Of a stretch of DNA of 36,938 nt, positions 33,756 to 36,938 are shown one piece after another. The stretch lies in contig JAHJHL010000189.1 in the NCBI GenBank assembly GCA_018823905.1, positions 1 to 36,938 of the forward strand, read 5' to 3'. Positions within the stretch are counted from its first letter, which is position 1. The number at the start of each line of letters is the position of its first letter. The stretch is from Alphaproteobacteria bacterium (GTDB lineage Bacteria > Pseudomonadota > Alphaproteobacteria > Sphingomonadales > Sphingomonadaceae). The position numbers and the translations under genes were made by a program. A model generated the notes under the pieces. The model saw only the letters and a program-made list of their open reading frames with translations, did no database searches and was not told where the DNA came from.

Positions 33756-34823
33756 ATGACGCTCGACGCACAGAAAGCCTTCAGCGGCACCGTCGCGCCC
33801 GAGGGCGCCGACGTGCTCGACGAGGCGAAGCTGACCGCGTGGATGGAAGCGAATGTCGAGGGTTTTGAAGGGCCGCTAACCCAGCATAAATTTGCGGGCG
33901 GCCAGTCGAACCCGACGTACAAGATTTCGGCGCCGTCGGGCAATTATGTCCTTCGCCGCAAACCCTATGGCCCGCTGCTCCCCTCCGCCCATGCAGTCGA
34001 TCGCGAGTATAAGGTCCAGTCGGGGCTGCATAAAATGGGCTTTCCCGTCGCGCGCCAATATGGGCTGTGTACCGACGACAGCGTCACCGGCAGCTGGTTC
34101 TATGTCATGGGCATGGTCGACGGCCACACGATCTGGGACGGCGCGATGCCGGGATCGACCCCCGAAAACCGCCGCGCGACCTATGAAGCGATGATCGACA
34201 CGCTGGCCGCACTCCACAAGGTCGATATCGAGGCGGCCGGGCTGTCCGATTATGGCAAGCCGGGCAATTATTTCGGGCGGCAGGTCGACCGCTGGACCAA
34301 GCAATATCGCCTCGCCGAGACCGAGACGATGGACGAGATGGAACAGCTGATCGCGTTCCTGCCCGCGAGCCTGCCCGAACAGACGCGCACCAGCGTCGTC
34401 CATGGCGACTACCGCATCGACAATATGATTTTCGCGAAGGATAGGCCGGAGGTGTTGGCCGTGCTCGATTGGGAGCTATCCACGCTCGGCGATCCGCTCG
34501 CCGATTTCACCTATGTCGCGATGGCGTGGGTCACCGAAAATGGCGGGCGATCGGGGGTGATGGACCTTGACCGCAAGGCGCTGGGCATTCCCGAACTCGA
34601 TGAAATGGTCGAGCGTTATTGCGCTGCGACGGACCGCACCGGGGTTCCCGACATGAACTGGTATTTCGCCTATAATTTCTTCCGACTCGCCGGGATCATC
34701 CAGGGGATCAAGAAGCGCGTGATCGAAGGCACTGCCTCGTCGCAGCACGCGAAGGACATGTCCGAACGCGTCCGTCCGCTCGCCGAGCGGGCATGGGACT
34801 TTGCACGAAAGGCCGGCGCATGA
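33756..34823 (+). CDS. APH-fold acyl-CoA-linked phosphotransferase (kinase)
   Basis: A 355-aa aminoglycoside-phosphotransferase-fold protein. FAGGQSNPTYKI (47-58) and LRRKPYG hold the ATP loop and lysine. HGDYRIDN (216-223) is the catalytic loop with Asp218, and DWE (238-240) is the metal motif. It belongs to the kinases found next to, or fused to, ACAD10/11-type dehydrogenases, not to antibiotic resistance. ATG 33756 is set by AAAGGGGAGG, supplied by the repeat. The next SDR gene overlaps its stop (ATGA 34820-34823). Probable job: phosphorylate the hydroxyl of a 4-hydroxyacyl-CoA. Confidence 0.88.
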   Translation: MTLDAQKAFSGTVAPEGADVLDEAKLTAWMEANVEGFEGPLTQHKFAGGQSNPTYKISAPSGNYVLRRKPYGPLLPSAHAVDREYKVQSGLHKMGFPVARQYGLCTDDSVTGSWFYVMGMVDGHTIWDGAMPGSTPENRRATYEAMIDTLAALHKVDIEAAGLSDYGKPGNYFGRQVDRWTKQYRLAETETMDEMEQLIAFLPASLPEQTRTSVVHGDYRIDNMIFAKDRPEVLAVLDWELSTLGDPLADFTYVAMAWVTENGGRSGVMDLDRKALGIPELDEMVERYCAATDRTGVPDMNWYFAYNFFRLAGIIQGIKKRVIEGTASSQHAKDMSERVRPLAERAWDFARKAGA

Positions 34824-35596
34824 GCCTGTTCGACATGAGTGGCCAAGTCGCGCTGATCACCGGATCGTCGCGCGGCATTGGCAAGGCGACGGCAGAAGCG
34901 ATGGCCGAACAGGGCGCGAAGGTCGTGATTTCGAGCCGCAAGCAGGACGCCTGCGACGCGACCGCGGCGGAGATCAACGCGACGTTCGGCGACGGCACCG
35001 CGATCGCGGTCGCCGCGAACATTTCGTCGAAGGACGACCTCCAGAACCTCGTCAACGAAACGCGCGCCGCCTTCGGCAAGATCACCGCGCTGGTCTGCAA
35101 CGCCGCATCGAACCCCTATTATGGCCCCGGTCTGGGAATCAGCGACGACCAGTTCCGCAAGATCATGGACAATAATATCCTGTCCAACCACTGGCTGATT
35201 TCGATGGTCGCGCCCGAAATGCTCGAACGCGGCGAAGGGTCGGTCACGATCATCAGCTCGATCGGTGGGCTGAAAGGATCACCGATCATTGGCGCTTACG
35301 GGATTTCGAAGGCCGCCGACATGCAGGTCGCGCGCAATTTTTCGGTCGAATTCGGGCCGCGCGGGGTGCGCGTCAATTGCATCGCGCCGGGGCTGATCCG
35401 CACCGACATGGCGCGCGCCTTGTGGGAAAATGAAGAGAATTTGCGGCGCTCGACCGCCGCCTCGACCTTGAAGCGCATTGGCGAACCGCATGAGATTGCG
35501 GGTGCCGCGGTTTTCCTTGCCAGTAAGGCAGGGGCCTTCACCACCGGCCAGACCATCGTGTGCGATGGCGGTGCCACAATTTCGGGAGGCGCATGA
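34820..35596 (+). CDS. SDR-family oxidoreductase
   Basis: A 258-aa classical SDR: ITGSSRGIGK, CNAASNP (an NAG variant), catalytic Ser in ISSIGGLKG and Tyr/Lys in AYGISK, then CDGGATISGG at the end. It overlaps the kinase stop by four bases (ATGA) and the next SDR start in the same way, so the three genes are one coupled unit. Best guess is an NAD-dependent dehydrogenase acting on a hydroxyacyl-CoA or its product. The specific substrate is not visible. Confidence 0.9.
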   Translation: MSLFDMSGQVALITGSSRGIGKATAEAMAEQGAKVVISSRKQDACDATAAEINATFGDGTAIAVAANISSKDDLQNLVNETRAAFGKITALVCNAASNPYYGPGLGISDDQFRKIMDNNILSNHWLISMVAPEMLERGEGSVTIISSIGGLKGSPIIGAYGISKAADMQVARNFSVEFGPRGVRVNCIAPGLIRTDMARALWENEENLRRSTAASTLKRIGEPHEIAGAAVFLASKAGAFTTGQTIVCDGGATISGGA

Positions 35597-36399
35597 TGGG
35601 CGCGTTGGACGGCAAGATCGCGATCATTACGGGTGCCGGTTCGGGCATCGGCCGCGCCAGCGCGCTGCGCTTTGCCGCCGAGGGGGCGAAGCTCGTACTC
35701 GGCGACAAGACGGCGGCGGTGCATGAGACGGCGCAATTGGTGAAGGACGCGGGCGGCGAAGCGGTCGGACTGGAAATCGATGCGGGTGTCGAAGCCGACG
35801 TCGCCAAGCTGGTTGCCACCGCGAACGACATCTATGGCGCACTCGACATCGCCTTCGCCAACGCCGGGATCATCGGCGACATGGGCGGTATTTTCGATTT
35901 CGATCCGATCGCCTGGGCCGAGACGCTGCGCGTCAATCTGATCGGCCCGGCGCTGATGGTGAAGCATGCCGGGAAAGCCATGGTCGATCAGGGCCGCGGC
36001 GGCGCGATCGTGCTGACCGCGAGCGTCGCGGGATTGAATTCGGGCGCGGGTCCGGGCGCCTATTCGGCGTCGAAGGCGGGGGTCATCAACCTGGCCAAGA
36101 CCGCGGCGCAGCAGCTGACCACCAGCGGCGTGCGCGTCAACGCGATCTGCCCCGGGCTGACCGAGACGGGGATGACCAAGCCGACCTTCGATTATGCGAA
36201 GGCCAAAGAGGTCACCCACAAGCTCGGCCAGCTCAATCCGTTAAAACGCGCCGCGCAGCCCGAGGAGCTCGCCAATGTCGCGCTGTTCCTGGCCAGCGAT
36301 CAGGCGAGCTATGTCAACGGACAGGCGATCGCGGTTGACGGCGGGCTCACCAGTTCGCATCCGGTGACGCGCCAATTGCTTGGCCAGACATCGCATTGA
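35593..36399 (+). CDS. SDR-family oxidoreductase
   Basis: A 268-aa classical SDR: ITGAGSGIGR, NAGIIGD, catalytic Ser in TASVAGLNSG and Tyr/Lys in AYSASK, ending in VDGGLTSSHPVTRQLL. Start at ATG 35593 (overlapping the previous stop) or ATG 35596; GGGAGG lies 3-5 bases upstream. The last gene of the kinase-SDR-SDR unit before the repeat at 36429-36508. The function in the pathway is inferred only from linkage. Confidence 0.9.
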   Translation: MMGALDGKIAIITGAGSGIGRASALRFAAEGAKLVLGDKTAAVHETAQLVKDAGGEAVGLEIDAGVEADVAKLVATANDIYGALDIAFANAGIIGDMGGIFDFDPIAWAETLRVNLIGPALMVKHAGKAMVDQGRGGAIVLTASVAGLNSGAGPGAYSASKAGVINLAKTAAQQLTTSGVRVNAICPGLTETGMTKPTFDYAKAKEVTHKLGQLNPLKRAAQPEELANVALFLASDQASYVNGQAIAVDGGLTSSHPVTRQLLGQTSH

Positions 36400-36428
36400 G
36401 ACAATGGTTTTGATCCGCCTCCCCTCTT

Positions 36429-36508
36429 CCGTTCGCATCGAGCGAAGTCGAGATGCCCATCAGTCGCGCCCGCCTTCGGGGTGTCTCGACTTCGCTCGAC
36501 ACGAACGG
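36429..36508. repeat. Palindromic intergenic repeat (CGTTCG...TCGAGCGAAGTCGAGA type)
   Basis: CCGTTCGCATCGAGCGAAGTC (36429 on) is mirrored by GACTTCGCTCGACACGAACGG (to 36508). The arms are about 30 bases with a short loop. A common non-coding repeat of proteobacteria, between the last SDR and the hydrolase gene. Confidence 0.82.
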
Positions 36509-36552
36509 GAACGAAAGGAAGGCGCGAAGCCTTCACAGTCAAAAGGGATGTC

Positions 36553-36938
36553 ATGACTCACGGTTTCGACACGGCGCGGCTAGACCGCATTCCTGCCTTT
36601 CTTGAGGCCAAATATGTCGGCCCCGGCCGCCTGCCGCACGCCGCGACGCTCGTGTCGCGGCGCGGCGAGGTTGCGCATCTGTCGTGCGTCGGCGAGGCGC
36701 GGCCCGGCGCGGCGCTGACCGAGGATGCGATCTTTCGTATCGCGAGCATGACCAAGCCGATCACCAGCATCGCGTTCATGATGCTGGTCGAGGAGGGCAA
36801 GGTTGCGCTGAGCGATCCGCTGGTGAAATATTGCCCCGAGTTCAGGGACACCGGCGTCTTCGTCGCGGGCGGCGGCAATGCCCCTTTTCTGACCCGCCCG
36901 CCCGCGCAGCCGATCCGCATGGTCGACCTGCTGCGCCA
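36553..36938 (+). CDS. Serine hydrolase of the beta-lactamase fold (3' end outside window)
   Basis: The first about 128 residues: no signal peptide, then [24 protein letters not shown], which holds the SxxK nucleophile motif (SMTK, 65-68) of class C beta-lactamases and EstB-type esterases. AAAGGG precedes ATG 36553. Members beside ACAD/SDR clusters act as esterases or unknown hydrolases; antibiotic resistance should not be assumed, as the later YxN and KTG motifs are outside the window. It may release the acid that the cluster degrades. Confidence 0.85.
   Translation, partial: MTHGFDTARLDRIPAFLEAKYVGPGRLPHAATLVSRRGEVAHLSCVGEARPGAALTEDAIFRIASMTKPITSIAFMMLVEEGKVALSDPLVKYCPEFRDTGVFVAGGGNAPFLTRPPAQPIRMVDLLR

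Noticed and set aside
33756..34823. Aminoglycoside resistance kinase
   Set aside because: Although it has the APH fold, its closest pattern and its neighbours are those of acyl-CoA-linked kinases near ACAD10/11-type enzymes.
36553..36938. Beta-lactamase resistance gene
   Set aside because: Only SxxK is seen, there is no signal peptide, and similar proteins in catabolic clusters are esterases.

Overview
The window is GC-rich (about 65%), almost fully coding bacterial chromosome. It looks like an alphaproteobacterium of the Sphingomonadales, most like Sphingopyxis. This rests on gene content and protein style (HisN-type histidinol phosphatase, twin-membrane HIG1-like protein beside an adenosyltransferase, HNH protein starting MFHPDLARHPD, many acyl-CoA dehydrogenases and SDRs) and on short palindromic repeats typical of that group. 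No phage, IS element, CRISPR array, rRNA or tRNA was recognised.

Left part (1-24.7 kb), mostly housekeeping. It begins with the end of a CNT nucleoside transporter, a secreted beta/gamma-crystallin-like protein with an MliC-like lipoprotein, and an epoxide hydrolase (minus). A minus-strand run follows: a secreted hypothetical, a 3-hydroxybutyryl-CoA dehydrogenase, the ergothioneine pair egtB-egtD, a cobalamin adenosyltransferase, a HIG1-like protein and gluQRS. Next are an HNH protein, a YbaY-like lipoprotein, a membrane-anchored cNMP-binding (Popeye-like) protein diverging from PEP carboxylase, a lipoprotein, rpmI-rplT, a large AsmA protein, the prs-cupin-hisN set, a secreted hypothetical, nadE, DoxX, a small membrane protein, gltX, a TonB-like energy transducer and rpmG.

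Right part (25.1-36.9 kb), an acyl-CoA catabolic island. On the minus strand are two unlike acyl-CoA dehydrogenases and an SDR. Diverging on the plus strand are an SDR overlapping a GPH-type symporter, an ACAD10/11-like acyl-CoA dehydrogenase, a zinc alcohol dehydrogenase, an APH-fold kinase, two more SDRs and the start of a serine beta-lactamase-fold hydrolase. The dehydrogenase plus kinase set looks like a dissected ACAD10/ACAD11 or LvaA/LvaC system for gamma-hydroxyacyl-CoA substrates. The minus-strand pair looks like an alpha2beta2 dehydrogenase in which one subunit has lost the catalytic glutamate. No CoA ligase, hydratase or thiolase lies in the window, so the substrate is unknown.

Regulatory structure concentrates in this island. 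Two copies of an about 130-bp repeat sit in the same orientation just upstream of coding starts. Their central hairpin differs between copies by compensating base-pair changes, and one copy supplies the ribosome binding site of the kinase gene. Related TTACG-type palindromes occur in the divergent promoter region and in front of the ACAD10/11-like gene.
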